NCBI GenBank assembly: GCA_029946065.1
Contig: JAQSDU010000020.1
Span: 1-64,000, forward strand
Direction of reading: 5' to 3'
DNA: 64,000 bases
DNA from: Flavobacterium sp.
GTDB taxonomy: Bacteria; Bacteroidota; Bacteroidia; Flavobacteriales; Flavobacteriaceae
The notes under the pieces are model-generated. The model made no database searches. It saw only the letters and a program-made list of their open reading frames with translations, and was not told where the DNA came from. Each line of letters starts with the position of its first letter. Position 1 is the first letter of the stretch. Made by a program: the position numbers and the translations under genes. Of this stretch, positions 7,765-16,756 are shown piece after piece.

Positions 7765-8307
7765 TTAAATATCCTTATTGTAGTGTTCCATAGAATCATC
7801 TTCATCTTCTGGCTCTCTATAACGCTCAACACTTACGGGGCTTTTTAATGTTTTAAAAGAAATGTCCCCAAAGCCACCAACGCTAGTTTCGAACTTCTTT
7901 TTTATTAGCATCGGATCTCCAAAAGTGTAAAATTTTATTATTTTTAATTCGTTGTCTATTCTTGATATAAATAGGCATCCACCATAAGTAAAAATTTCAG
8001 CAATTGGATTTCTTACAGAAAGATATGCTACATAAACATCCCCGTAAATATCATCCTTATATTGACTTATTTTATAGATGTGTCTCGGATTAGGATATTT
8101 TTTCGTACTCCATTGTTCGTAGAATTCTGGTTCTTCAAGTTGTGTTGATGGAATCATACCAAATTTATTGTGCAGATCATCAACACTATATTCATTCATT
8201 TTCTGAAGTGCTTTGTTAAATTCTTCAATATTAGGTTGCCTAAATAAATAAATTGTTTCTGCTTCTTGTTTGGTAAAGTTTTCTAAAAAGGTCTTTATAT
8301 TTTCCAT
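7765..8307 (-). CDS. Probable immunity protein to the adjacent effector
   Basis: A 180-aa soluble protein with no recognised family, rich in aromatic and acidic residues, ending in the acidic tail EPEDEDDSMEHYNKDI. Its start codon is 2 nt past the stop codon of the 1352-aa effector. That tight coupling, together with its small size and single-domain look, is the usual arrangement of an immunity gene behind a polymorphic toxin. An alternative is a chaperone for effector loading. The operon ends at the terminator 7701-7736. Confidence 0.6.
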   Translation of the reverse strand: MENIKTFLENFTKQEAETIYLFRQPNIEEFNKALQKMNEYSVDDLHNKFGMIPSTQLEEPEFYEQWSTKKYPNPRHIYKISQYKDDIYGDVYVAYLSVRNPIAEIFTYGGCLFISRIDNELKIIKFYTFGDPMLIKKKFETSVGGFGDISFKTLKSPVSVERYREPEDEDDSMEHYNKDI

Positions 8308-8309
8308 AT

Positions 8310-11300
8310 TTAATCAATTAATGCTTGTTTTAGTGTTTCGTCGCGTCCGATTTTTATTAAATCAATATTATGCTCTATTTCTTGAGATCCATTTAGTTTT
8401 ACTTTTGAAACCATATAAGTCATTGATTCTATCAGTTTTGGGTCTGTTTTTGTAGCCAAGGTCTTGTGCAAACTTTCCAGCATTCCTTTTTCCGTATTTG
8501 GATTCAGTTTTTCCAATATCCCTGACATTCCGTTATCAGTTAACTCTTTTAATTGAGCGGTAACTATTATGTCAAAGGTAATATAATTTTGGATATTTTT
8601 TCTCTTGTAAACTTTTTCAATATCATTTAAAGAATCAAGCAATGTTTCCTCAGCACCTCTCATGATTTCTTTATTGTATGGACCAGAAGCAGTTACAAGG
8701 TTTAAAGTGTCTTTATAACCAGAGCCCAAAAATTGGTCTGCAATCATGTGTGAAGCATTAAATTCTATATTTTGCTCAGGATCTTTTTTCAGGCCTTTTA
8801 TAGCTTCGTTAGTAGCAACTTGATTTGCAGAAGCTGTTTTTCCTCTGGTTCCCGTCTCTTTGGTTACGAGATTATATCCTTTAGCCTTCTGTTCGATTAA
8901 TTTTGAATTTATGTCAACAAGTCTAAGGCTATTTTCAAATGTCCTTTTTTCTTTCTTGCCATCCACCTCTACTTCATAGGAATATTTTACTTTTATTTGT
9001 TTATTATCAGCAAACAAATCTATTTTTTCAGGCTTATACTTCTTGTGATCACCTTTTTTAGAGGCCTCAAGATCGCCCATTTTATGAGTGTCTCCAAATT
9101 TATGGATGTCTGCACCCAATTGATCCAGTTCTTGTTGTGCTTTAGTAGTATCACTTGCTTTTGTAGGGCTGTCTTTGCGTTTGACAACATTTCTCAGGTC
9201 TTTCCTGACTTTGTCATTTCTGCCCTCAAGCGTCGCCAATTCATTTGATATGACATCATTTTTCACTTCAAAATGACCTTCGTTAGATTTGTCATTAACA
9301 TATTTCCTGAATGTGCTTAGCTTGCGGGTTAAAGTTCCCTTATCACTGGACATATAAATTTCGTCTTTCTCGAAAGTCAGCGTATGTGTTTTGCCATTCA
9401 TGGTAAATGTTTCAGGCGCAATCTCCGTATCCATGTTCTTGAGATGCTTGTCATCAACCTTTTGCTTGTCTTTTTTACCGCCTATGCCTACTTTCCCAAG
9501 CAGCGCTTTCCCTTTCTCCTTCACAAAATTCCAGAACTTGGTAATACCCTTGGTAATACGGTCGCGGATCTTTTTGATCACGCCAAGCACCTTGTCTGCA
9601 AGCCCGCTGATGCCCAGTATAGAGGCCAAAAGCCCGATAAGCACCGGTATCGATTTGGCCAGCGCGTTCTCTATAGATTTGGCTACTGCGCCAACTTTCC
9701 CGCCGGCAATGGCAGCCACGCTTTCCATAAAGGCATCTATGAGGTCCATGATCTGGGCGGCGCGCTGTATGAAGAATTTCACTACGTCGACAATCGCCAT
9801 GAGCGCCTTCATGAAGGCTCCGACAGGGGAGAGTAGCCCTAATATCCATTTGATACCGGCCTGTATGACCTGGTTTTGTATGATGTCCATAATGGCATCC
9901 ATAACGGTGGCCTTGAGATCCTGGAACTGGTCTTTGAGGTATTCCCACAGTCCGGCGATGCCGTCTTTGCGGATGATTTGTACGACCTCGAGGCCAGTCT
10001 CGAGCGCCTTGATGACCGGTTCGCCCAATACGGTGGCTCCGATGGCCCGGATGCCTTCCCAGCCGATGCCGAGTACCTGCATGGCGATCGAGAAGACGCC
10101 TTTTATAGAGAATGCGTCTTCAGGCATGGTAAAGGAAATGCCTTTCATGGCGCCGGTAAGCCAGCCAAAGAAACCGGTCTTGAGGTGTGTCCAGATATTG
10201 GCCGTAAAGTTCGAGAAGCCCTGGCCCACGCCGGCGATAAGGTTGCTGAAGAACCCGATCGGGTCGGTGATGATGGCCATGATCACATCGGCTACTTTAG
10301 AGAGCAGCGATAGGAGCTTGTTTTTCATATCGATGATAAAGGCAAAGACTCCAGCCAATGCGCCAAGCGCCTGGTTGATAAAGCCGCTGTTGGCTGCTTT
10401 TAGGTCTTCGATGCGTTTGTCTATGGCTGCCACGTTGTCGGCATATTTCTTGGCCAGCGTGTCGATGAGCGCGTCTTTCTTGGCGTTTACGGTTTCTTCA
10501 AGCTCGCTGAATTTTCCTTGTATCGCGTTAATGGCATCTTTGCCGAGTTTGCGCAGGGCAGGCGAGAGGCCGGTGATGTATTGTTGTACTTCTTTCCTGC
10601 CGGCAGCGATCCTTGCCTTTGCGGCGTTAAGCTCGTTGGCTACTAAATTTGAGATCTTTATGATGTAGCCATCCATGGTGTCGATATACTTTTGCTTGCC
10701 GCTGACGAAGAATTCGTTTACCTCGTCAGGAAGGCCTGTTGCCTTGTCCCAAAGCCAGAGTCCGGCAGTTGCCAGTGCGCCGTAGCTTTTATAGGCATCG
10801 CCGTAGCGTTTTTTCTTGTAGGCGCGCATATTGTCTTGGACATGCTTTTCGAAAGCGATTTTTGACGCCTTGCTGCCGTCATCGAACAGCTTGGCTACGG
10901 TGCCGTCGAGGTTTTTGAGGATGGCGTTGACATCGGTTTGCGTTTTGGCAAAGATGCCGTTCACGCGGTCTGCAACTTCTTTGCGTGCTTTATTGTCTTT
11001 ATCGGCAGTTTCTTTCTGGTTACCATGGGCTTTGTTGAGTCCGGCCTTGCGTCCGGCAAACATGCCTCCGATTTGTGCTGTTGCCGCTTCCTGCGCGCCG
11101 CTACGGGTCTGGGCGAGCTGTCCGCCTTCGTTCTGCCTGAACTGTGTGGTGGCAGCTTTGCTTTGGGTTTTTGCGTTATTTTTTTGGTCAAGCGCATTCG
11201 TGAAAGAAGGCTCGTTTGATTTGGCGAGCATGTTGTCTGTCACGCCATTTTCCTTCATGCGGTCGTCGAGTTCGTTTGTCTGTGCTTTTACGGGCTGCTC

Positions 11301-12368
11301 GATGACGGCTGCATCTCTTTTTACAGGCATTGCCTTTGCGGCATTGACAACTGCCGGGGCCTTCCCGTGTGCCGGTTGCGGCAGCGGGGTTGCAGTTCTT
11401 ACAGGCTGTGCGTTTGTATTTGGTTTTTGTGAAGTTGCTGTAGCGATAGCGCCGGTAGCGGCATTTTTTTCGGATTTTACATCGTTTATGGCACCATCAT
11501 TGACCTCCTTGATGTTATTGTGACTTTCAAAATTGTCTGCTTCTTTTTCGTCTGTAGGAAGCGTCATGCCTTCTATTTTCTTCTTCAGCTGTACCCTGAA
11601 ATCTTCTGCGCTGAACGTGCCGGGTTTTTGTGCATCCATGTTATCGACCTGCCCTGCCTGTGCCTTGCTTTCGCGCTCGTTTGACGGCGAAGGTGCTGCT
11701 TCCTGGGCATCATGCGATGATTTGGTTGCTGCTTCGTGGTGTTTTTGGGCTTTTGCGGTAGCGCCTACCTGTGTGGTCAGGCCGGCGAAGGCTGGATTTG
11801 CAGCCGCTGTTTTTGGTGTGGTATCAACGGCCTCTTGTGGTGCCGCAGGATTTTCTGCAGATTTTTCTGCTTGTGGGGTAGTGGAGGCTGCTGTTTTGGT
11901 TTCAACAGTCGTTTTTGCTATGGCAGGAGCCGCTGTTGCCGGTGCGTTGGCCGCAGGCTGTTGTGAAGCGGCAGGTTTTGCGGCGCTATCCGGTTTATTA
12001 TCCTGATAATCCCTGAGTTCTGCTATGCTCAGGGTTTTCTTATAGTTCATTTCCTTTTGTTGCGTATCGGCATGGCCCTTATCACCGGTTTGTGCGATAC
12101 TTGCGCGGAGTTGCGCATACATCAGTTCAGATCCCCCGCTGTAGGCAGATTGTGCGCCATGAAAGGCAGGAACACCGTCGTGAGCGGTATCGGCATTGCC
12201 GCCGGCTTTATTCGCGTTTCCTTTTGCGGCGCCGGGTTTTTGTGTCTGGGCGTTGGCAATCTCAATTTCGCGTACGAAGGTTGGGGCGGTCGCTGACTGC
12301 CTTTGCTTGTTCTTTTTTTTCTCAGCTGCCTGCTGCGGGTTGTTCGTTACTGTTGGTGCGGCTTTCAT
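8310..12368 (-). CDS. Giant CIS effector with C-terminal nuclease-like toxin domain
   Basis: A 1352-aa protein. Residues 65-124 (VPAFHGAQSAY, GSELMYAQLRAS, YKKTL) match the N-terminus of the second effector at 18221 and are a candidate loading signal. Residues about 128-480 are a low-complexity Ala/Thr/Lys/Gln region, and about 490-660 are helical. About 660-1010 contains long hydrophobic, Gly/Ala-rich segments (ALGALAGVFAFIIDM, SIPVLIGLLASILGISGLAD). The last 250 residues include ASHMIADQFLGSG and LNLVTASGPYNKE, resembling the His-containing GHMIADRFGG...NLVP core of DNA/RNA non-specific nuclease toxins; His in SHM would be catalytic. It lies downstream of the AAA+ gene and directly upstream of an immunity candidate. 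The toxin assignment is moderate. Confidence 0.65.
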   Translation of the reverse strand: MKAAPTVTNNPQQAAEKKKNKQRQSATAPTFVREIEIANAQTQKPGAAKGNANKAGGNADTAHDGVPAFHGAQSAYSGGSELMYAQLRASIAQTGDKGHADTQQKEMNYKKTLSIAELRDYQDNKPDSAAKPAASQQPAANAPATAAPAIAKTTVETKTAASTTPQAEKSAENPAAPQEAVDTTPKTAAANPAFAGLTTQVGATAKAQKHHEAATKSSHDAQEAAPSPSNERESKAQAGQVDNMDAQKPGTFSAEDFRVQLKKKIEGMTLPTDEKEADNFESHNNIKEVNDGAINDVKSEKNAATGAIATATSQKPNTNAQPVRTATPLPQPAHGKAPAVVNAAKAMPVKRDAAVIEQPVKAQTNELDDRMKENGVTDNMLAKSNEPSFTNALDQKNNAKTQSKAATTQFRQNEGGQLAQTRSGAQEAATAQIGGMFAGRKAGLNKAHGNQKETADKDNKARKEVADRVNGIFAKTQTDVNAILKNLDGTVAKLFDDGSKASKIAFEKHVQDNMRAYKKKRYGDAYKSYGALATAGLWLWDKATGLPDEVNEFFVSGKQKYIDTMDGYIIKISNLVANELNAAKARIAAGRKEVQQYITGLSPALRKLGKDAINAIQGKFSELEETVNAKKDALIDTLAKKYADNVAAIDKRIEDLKAANSGFINQALGALAGVFAFIIDMKNKLLSLLSKVADVIMAIITDPIGFFSNLIAGVGQGFSNFTANIWTHLKTGFFGWLTGAMKGISFTMPEDAFSIKGVFSIAMQVLGIGWEGIRAIGATVLGEPVIKALETGLEVVQIIRKDGIAGLWEYLKDQFQDLKATVMDAIMDIIQNQVIQAGIKWILGLLSPVGAFMKALMAIVDVVKFFIQRAAQIMDLIDAFMESVAAIAGGKVGAVAKSIENALAKSIPVLIGLLASILGISGLADKVLGVIKKIRDRITKGITKFWNFVKEKGKALLGKVGIGGKKDKQKVDDKHLKNMDTEIAPETFTMNGKTHTLTFEKDEIYMSSDKGTLTRKLSTFRKYVNDKSNEGHFEVKNDVISNELATLEGRNDKVRKDLRNVVKRKDSPTKASDTTKAQQELDQLGADIHKFGDTHKMGDLEASKKGDHKKYKPEKIDLFADNKQIKVKYSYEVEVDGKKEKRTFENSLRLVDINSKLIEQKAKGYNLVTKETGTRGKTASANQVATNEAIKGLKKDPEQNIEFNASHMIADQFLGSGYKDTLNLVTASGPYNKEIMRGAEETLLDSLNDIEKVYKRKNIQNYITFDIIVTAQLKELTDNGMSGILEKLNPNTEKGMLESLHKTLATKTDPKLIESMTYMVSKVKLNGSQEIEHNIDLIKIGRDETLKQALID

Positions 12369-12503
12369 TTCATATGTTTTTAATAGGTATTACAATTGTC
12401 TTTGCCATACATGACGCGGCTTGTAAAGACTGCGTCATGCATAGCATTCAGACCCGGGAAAAATCCTGCGGCCCGTTTGTATGTTGTAAGGGTAAAGGCG
12501 GCG

Positions 12504-13817
12504 TTATGAGAACACCCGGTCTTCTTTTACATATTCTTTCTTGATGCACTCCAGCAGTAATTGGCGATTGACGCGATACTCGGAGGCATTCATTGCGATT
12601 GTTTTTAAACTGACATCCTGTATAATATTCATGATGTTGGCGCCTGTAAGTTCATAGCGCCCGGCGATTTCTTCAAGGTTGATGTCATCGATGAGGAGTT
12701 GCTTCGGCAGGTTTTCCTGCCACATACGCAAACGTTCCGTTTGCTTCGGACTAGGGAAGCGGAGGCACATATGGAAGCGTCGCGTAAAGGCTTTATCCAT
12801 GTTATTTTTGTAGTTGGATGCCAGTATGATGAGTCCCGAAAACGTTTCGATGCGTTGCAGGAGATAGGAAACTTCCTGGTTGGCATATTTGTCGTGTGCG
12901 TCACGCACGTTGGTTCGCTTTCCGAATATGGCATCGGCCTCGTCAAAAAACAGTATCCAGTCTTTGTTTTCTGCCATGTCGAATAATCTGGCCAGCTTTT
13001 TTTCGGTCTCGCCTATATATTTGGAAACCACCATAGAGACATCTACCCTGAAAACGGGGCGGTTGGTGTATTTTCCGAGAAGGCTTGCGGCGAGTGTCTT
13101 ACCGGTTCCGGGTTCGCCAAAAAATAGCACCCTATAACCCGGCTTCAGTGTTTTTTGCATGTCCCAGTCTTTCATAAGGACCTGGCTGCTGGTGTACCAG
13201 GCTTCTATGCTCTGGAGTTCTGTTAGAATAGATTCAGGAAGAATTAAATCATTCCAGGATCTTCGGGTGAATATTTGCTCTGCCGGAAAACGGTCGCTCA
13301 TTTTCGGCAGCATTTCTGAATCGAGGATAATCCTGTCGAAAGCCTCCTGGCTGATATTCAGATTGGTGCTTAAAGCAGTGGGCTCGTTATTTTTATCAGA
13401 AAATACCACAACGTTTTCACGCAATAAGACATTACTGTCATTAAAATATTGTAATGCTCTGAGGCGTTTCAGGATATTGTCGCCGCCCAGTATGTACTGG
13501 GCCGCTTCAATTGTAGGATAAAAGAGCCTGCCGTTTTCATTGGTCGCGCATAAATCAAACAGTTCAGTATTTGGTTTTTGCAAATGGATTCGTCTTAATA
13601 GCGACGCATCTAGTCTTGGTAATAATGCCATTAGAAAGATGACGACTTCCTGATCGGTAAGCTCTTTGTCTGAAATAAAGCGTCCGGGTGAAAACCCTTC
13701 AAGGTCACCGGCGCTCAATTTCGGTGCTGTATTAAAATCTTCTGAAGGATTATCGATACGCCATACGATTACTTCTTCAAGATGTGTGAATAATTGTTGC
13801 AGTTGTTCTGATCTCAT
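12504..13817 (-). CDS. AAA+ ATPase of the contractile injection system (Afp15/Pvc15-like)
   Basis: A 437-aa protein. Walker A GEPGTGKT at 234-241, Walker B ILFFDEADA at 288-296, and an arginine-finger region (FTRRFHMCLRFPSP) place it in the classic AAA+ clade. Extracellular CIS loci nearly always contain one such ATPase, needed for assembly or effector handling. The N-terminal 200 residues are a family-specific helical domain. It is transcribed from regulon promoter site 5 and followed, after a 135-bp gap with a small hairpin (about 12408-12437), by the giant effector, suggesting a shared operon. Confidence 0.85.
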   Translation of the reverse strand: MRSEQLQQLFTHLEEVIVWRIDNPSEDFNTAPKLSAGDLEGFSPGRFISDKELTDQEVVIFLMALLPRLDASLLRRIHLQKPNTELFDLCATNENGRLFYPTIEAAQYILGGDNILKRLRALQYFNDSNVLLRENVVVFSDKNNEPTALSTNLNISQEAFDRIILDSEMLPKMSDRFPAEQIFTRRSWNDLILPESILTELQSIEAWYTSSQVLMKDWDMQKTLKPGYRVLFFGEPGTGKTLAASLLGKYTNRPVFRVDVSMVVSKYIGETEKKLARLFDMAENKDWILFFDEADAIFGKRTNVRDAHDKYANQEVSYLLQRIETFSGLIILASNYKNNMDKAFTRRFHMCLRFPSPKQTERLRMWQENLPKQLLIDDINLEEIAGRYELTGANIMNIIQDVSLKTIAMNASEYRVNRQLLLECIKKEYVKEDRVFS

Positions 13818-13854
13818 TGTTTTTTAATGTTCGTTTCTCAGTGCTTTCAAGGGT

Positions 13855-13916
13855 CAAAATTGCCCTTTTTTTACATTAAATAATAATTTTCAAACGTGTC
13901 AATTCTGTAGTTGCAG
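13855..13916 (-). promoter_or_regulatory. CIS regulon promoter, site 5 (AAA+ ATPase operon)
   Basis: CTGCAACTACAGAAT at 13902-13916 and TTTG at 13855-13858 (in CAATTTTG), offset 44-47. The box lies 38 nt from the ATPase start codon. Confidence 0.72.
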
Positions 13917-13935
13917 CAGGTTGCAAAACGGACGA

Positions 13936-14409
13936 TCAGGCAGCAGTTTTCGATGTTCTTTCTGATTGCTTCCTGAGCAGCTCTTCACGTATGCTGCCCA
14001 TAAGTACATCAGATAAAAAGCTGCCTTCTTTGCGGCTGATGCAGGCCGTAATTAATTTATGGGGGCAGACCGGTGTAGCATAATCAAGCACAGGTAGGTT
14101 ATAATAAGCGCTGGTAATGTCAAGGTCGAGTTTCCAGTTGCCTCCGAGCCTGCGCCTGAAGGTTTCGCCCGTGTAACGGGCAAGTTCATCATAAAAGCTT
14201 TTGTCTCTGTTAATTTCGTCAATAGTATCGAAAGAATCCAGGATTAATTTTTCTATGATATCAAGAGGTGCTATCGAATAATCGAGGATTGTAGTTCCTT
14301 TTTCAAATTTGGAGAGGAATTTAGAGATGCTGTCCTCCATGTTCATAAGCCAGTACTGAAAGCTTTCTTCGCGTTGGCCTGTTGTTTTCTGATGCATTGT
14401 TCCGGTCAT
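13936..14409 (-). CDS. Unknown 157-aa protein, partner of the 202-aa toxin-like protein
   Basis: No family recognised. It is soluble, with a mixed helical pattern, YYNLPVLDYATPVCPHKLIT in its middle and a basic tail (RKQSERTSKTAA). It begins 10 nt after the 202-aa gene and ends just before promoter site 5, so the two genes form a two-gene operon under site 6. If the upstream protein is a toxin, this would be the obvious immunity or adaptor candidate. That is inference from position only. Confidence 0.5.
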   Translation of the reverse strand: MTGTMHQKTTGQREESFQYWLMNMEDSISKFLSKFEKGTTILDYSIAPLDIIEKLILDSFDTIDEINRDKSFYDELARYTGETFRRRLGGNWKLDLDITSAYYNLPVLDYATPVCPHKLITACISRKEGSFLSDVLMGSIREELLRKQSERTSKTAA

Positions 14410-14419
14410 AAAAATTGTA

Positions 14420-15028
14420 TTAATAGGTGATATTGATGCCTGCTCTTTTTAGTTCTTTAAGCAACGGCAGGCTGGCTGTTCCTGCTATTTTCCATGTGAT
14501 GTCCCATCCTTTTTTTACGAGTGCCTCGTGTCTTGCTATCTTTTTCATGGCGGCTTTCGATCGGGTAGTATATTTTGCCTGGCTTACTTCGATGCCTCGC
14601 ATGGCGTCAATGTCGGCTATGGACAGGGTTTCCTTTTTGCCGTCGATGCGGATGCTTACTTCCTTGAGCCCCCACCCGATTTCATGATGGTATTGATTGA
14701 CAGCGATATTGGCCTGCAGCGCGCGCTTCATATTATCGCTGTAAGTTTTGCTCCATCTTTCATAGTCCCATTGTCCTCCTTTTTCGAGATAGGCTTTCCA
14801 GCAGGCAGATTTTTGGTCGCTGGCTGAGGCGACAGCCGTGCTTTCAGGAGAGGGTGCCTGAGCGGGCGGATCTTGCGGAACCGGGTTTTCTGTTTCGCTC
14901 GCGACGAATTTTTTCAGCCGTGATTCGGCCAATGCAGATTTAAAAGCAGCTTTTAAGGGCATGTCGATGAGCTGCATGGCAAATTGCCTTAGTCGCCCAA
15001 GTAACTGTTGTAATAGGTTTGATTGCAT
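14420..15028 (-). CDS. Small modular protein with restriction-endonuclease-like C-terminus (candidate effector)
   Basis: A 202-aa protein in three parts: a helical N-terminus (1-40), a Pro/Ala/Ser-rich linker (about 45-75, with VPQDPPAQAPSPES), and a C-terminal domain. The latter contains IDAMRGIEVSQAKYTTRSKA and then AMKKIARHEALVKKGWDITW, ending LKRAGINITY. The order acidic residue, strand with E/Q-x-K, helix with a buried 'W-I' strand and a final hydrophobic strand recalls Tox-REase (PD-(D/E)xK) toxins. The DxK-type motif is weak (E-V-S-Q-A-K). It could instead be a structural accessory. It starts 25 nt from the box of regulon site 6. Confidence 0.5.
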   Translation of the reverse strand: MQSNLLQQLLGRLRQFAMQLIDMPLKAAFKSALAESRLKKFVASETENPVPQDPPAQAPSPESTAVASASDQKSACWKAYLEKGGQWDYERWSKTYSDNMKRALQANIAVNQYHHEIGWGLKEVSIRIDGKKETLSIADIDAMRGIEVSQAKYTTRSKAAMKKIARHEALVKKGWDITWKIAGTASLPLLKELKRAGINITY

Positions 15029-15052
15029 ATCGTTTAAATTATTTTAGAGATT

Positions 15053-15114
15053 CAAATTTGATAGTTTTTTATCTCAAACAATAATTTTTCGGGGCTTCGA
15101 TTCTGTAGTTGCAG
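15053..15114 (-). promoter_or_regulatory. CIS regulon promoter, site 6
   Basis: CTGCAACTACAGAAT at 15100-15114 and TTTG at 15053-15056 (in CAAATTTG), offset 44-47. An additional TTGTTTG occurs within the spacer. It drives the 202-aa/157-aa pair. Confidence 0.72.
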
Positions 15115-15123
15115 TAGTCTTTT

Positions 15124-15165
15124 TTTTAACCCTGAAAGGGTTCCAAACCCTTTCAGGGTTAAAAA
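15124..15165 (-). terminator. Terminator after the adaptor pair
   Basis: AACCCTGAAAGGGTT-CCA-AACCCTTTCAGGGTT is a near-perfect 15-bp hairpin with A/T tracts on both sides, 55 nt past the stop at 15219. Confidence 0.85.
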
Positions 15166-15218
15166 TATCGCCTTAATTCCTGAGGTGTGCGTTTTTAACA
15201 TGGGAAAAGCAAAAAAGT

Positions 15219-15710
15219 CTAGCCTTGAGAGTAATAGCCTGGCTTGATCCTGACCTGGAACATCACTGTATCGTCTAAAAGGTTATCCGACAAGTTCCCG
15301 GAATCATACGTATTGATCCTGATGCAGTAGCCGCCAGATCCTGCTATCCTTACAGTGGTATCGCGGGCATAAGGCTGGCTGGCAGAGAAATAGGCATTCC
15401 CATCTGCCCAGTAGGTTACCTGGTTATCCGAACAGAGATAATAATCTCCTTCGCCGTTATAATAAAAGAGCCATAGGAGGTCGTATGTAAAGTCGTTATG
15501 CAGGACGGTAATTTCAGGAGGATTGGTGCCTGATTGATTCAGGGTGAACAAAAGCATACCGAATTCTTCTGTGGTAGATTTGGCGATCCTGTTTTTCGGG
15601 ATGCCTTCTGACTTGTGCCAGAATGAATCCCAGGTATCGCTGAATTGCCTTTCTGTGGGTTTCTTGCCAGTCTTAAACCAGTCTTTGATGATTGATAGTG
15701 CTGTTATCAT
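15219..15710 (-). CDS. Adaptor-module protein B (163 aa)
   Basis: Residues 1-40 (IIKDWFKTGKKPTERQFSDT, WDSFWHKS) are the shared N-terminal module; residues 45-163 form a beta-rich domain ending LLDDTVMFQVRIKPGYYSQG. It is a close paralogue of its upstream neighbour at 15764-16243 (same length, same SDNLLD ending), with the strongest divergence in the middle. No signal peptide is present. The N-terminal module is inferred to attach the protein to the particle, the C-terminal domain being a short fibre or tip. Confidence 0.62.
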   Translation of the reverse strand: MITALSIIKDWFKTGKKPTERQFSDTWDSFWHKSEGIPKNRIAKSTTEEFGMLLFTLNQSGTNPPEITVLHNDFTYDLLWLFYYNGEGDYYLCSDNQVTYWADGNAYFSASQPYARDTTVRIAGSGGYCIRINTYDSGNLSDNLLDDTVMFQVRIKPGYYSQG

Positions 15711-15763
15711 ATTGTTTGCATTGAATGTTATATAGGGTATTTTGGCCGTCGCAAGTGAAGTTA

Positions 15764-16243
15764 TTAGTATTGTCCTGGCCTGATCCTGACTTCAAACAGC
15801 ACGCTTCCGTCTAAAAGGTTATCTGATAATATGCCATTAGACATGGTTCTGACCTGTAATTGATAAGGATCGGCTTGCTTTACCCTGATTTCGATGCCTT
15901 CCTTGGCTGGCTGGCTCGTAAATACAAAGCATTGCTCTGCCCAGCCGGTATATTCTTCATCGTTGTGGACGTAATAATTTCCGGGACCTTCATAATGAAT
16001 CAGCCATGCCGAGTCATAAGTAAAATCGCTGTGCAGGACGGTCATTTCCGGAGCATTGGTGCCGGACTGCCTCAGGGTGAACAAAAGCAGACCGAAATCT
16101 TCCGAAGGAGAAATGACCACTTTGTTTTGCGGGATGTAGTCTGACTTGTGCCAGAATGAATCCCAGGTATCGCTGAATTCTCTTTCTGTCGGTTTATCGC
16201 CGTTCTTAAACCAATCTTTGATTGTTGATAGTGCTGTTATCAT
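15764..16243 (-). CDS. Adaptor-module protein C (159 aa)
   Basis: Paralogue of the 163-aa protein 53 bp downstream. The N-terminal module is TIKDWFKNGDKPTEREFSDT plus WDSFWHKS; the C-terminal domain contains FGLLLFTLRQSGTNAPEMTV and LLDGSVLFEVRIRPGQY. The two genes form a tandem pair under regulon site 7, separated from the box by a leader of about 180 nt. The tandem duplication with a diverged middle segment is what one expects of receptor-binding proteins under changing selection, but function is inferred. Confidence 0.62.
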   Translation of the reverse strand: MITALSTIKDWFKNGDKPTEREFSDTWDSFWHKSDYIPQNKVVISPSEDFGLLLFTLRQSGTNAPEMTVLHSDFTYDSAWLIHYEGPGNYYVHNDEEYTGWAEQCFVFTSQPAKEGIEIRVKQADPYQLQVRTMSNGILSDNLLDGSVLFEVRIRPGQY

Positions 16244-16293
16244 ATTATGGGCATTAGATGTTGCTAAGTAATTTACAGGAGTTTTAAAGTCTT

Positions 16294-16311
16294 GCCGGTT
16301 CGAGTACCGGC
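16294..16311 (-). promoter_or_regulatory. Leader hairpin upstream of adaptor protein C
   Basis: GCCGGTACTCGAACCGGC on the minus strand folds into a 6-bp stem with a 6-nt loop, inside the leader between promoter site 7 and the start at 16243. It has no T tract, so it is more likely an RNA-stability or translation element than a terminator. Confidence 0.4.
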
Positions 16312-16423
16312 AGGAGGGAGCAGGTCAGGCACCGGTTGTTCCGTGCATTGCTTTATTATCAGCCCCTGCAGCGCTTCGGGGGTGAAGCGGCCAATGGTAA
16401 TTTCCGGCCTCGGTCCCGGGATT

Positions 16424-16485
16424 CAAAGGTGCTTTTTTTTTAGGTGTAATTAAAGGTTTCCTGGATATTTGATCTATAGTTGCAG
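16424..16485 (-). promoter_or_regulatory. CIS regulon promoter, site 7 (adaptor pair)
   Basis: CTGCAACTATAGATC at 16471-16485 (three mismatches to consensus) and TTTG at 16424-16427 (in CACCTTTG), offset 44-47. The preserved spacing supports the site despite the weaker dyad. Confidence 0.6.
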
Positions 16486-16499
16486 TAGTATTTCATGCC

Positions 16500-16689
16500 T
16501 TGAAGATGCCTGTCCTGTGTTGTTTTGGGCGTTTCGCTGCGGTCGGGCTATACGCAGGATCTGTTGTTGCGGAAATTTTTGTCACAAAATGGAGACCCTT
16601 TGTGCAACGTCAGGATACTTGCTGCACACGAGCTTGCGACTGCCGAAGGAATCCCTAACGTATACGTGTCGGCAGGATGCTATTTCCAT
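16500..16689. other. Intergenic stretch without recognisable gene
   Basis: About 190 bp between promoter site 7 and the terminator at 16690-16722. A plus-strand reading frame crosses it but runs into the terminator of the opposite gene, lacks a convincing start and resembles nothing I recognise. Confidence 0.35.
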
Positions 16690-16722
16690 AAAAAAACCGC
16701 AAGTTTTTGGCTTGCGGTTTTA
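16690..16722 (-). terminator. Terminator after the orphan immunity cassette
   Basis: AAAAAAACCGCAAG-TTTTTGG-CTTGCGGTTTT: an AACCGCAAG stem with T tract, 35 nt past the stop at 16757. Confidence 0.87.
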
Positions 16723-16756
16723 ATTTCGGGATTTTTAATCGGTCTTAACTGGCTAA

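Noticed and set aside
9391..10668. Long open frame (425 aa) on the plus strand within the giant effector gene
   Set aside because: It lies antisense to a clear coding sequence, with Ser/Met/Ala-rich low-quality composition typical of a shadow frame.
10831..12006. Two further plus-strand frames (230 and 157 aa) in the Ala-rich part of the effector
   Set aside because: They mirror the repetitive Ala/Lys codons of the sense gene and have no family features.
16291..16330. tRNA T-arm-like sequence (CCGGTTCGAGTACCGG) followed by GGAGGGAGCA
   Set aside because: No matching acceptor, D or anticodon arms exist upstream, and the conserved C closing the T-loop is an A. It is better read as a leader hairpin.
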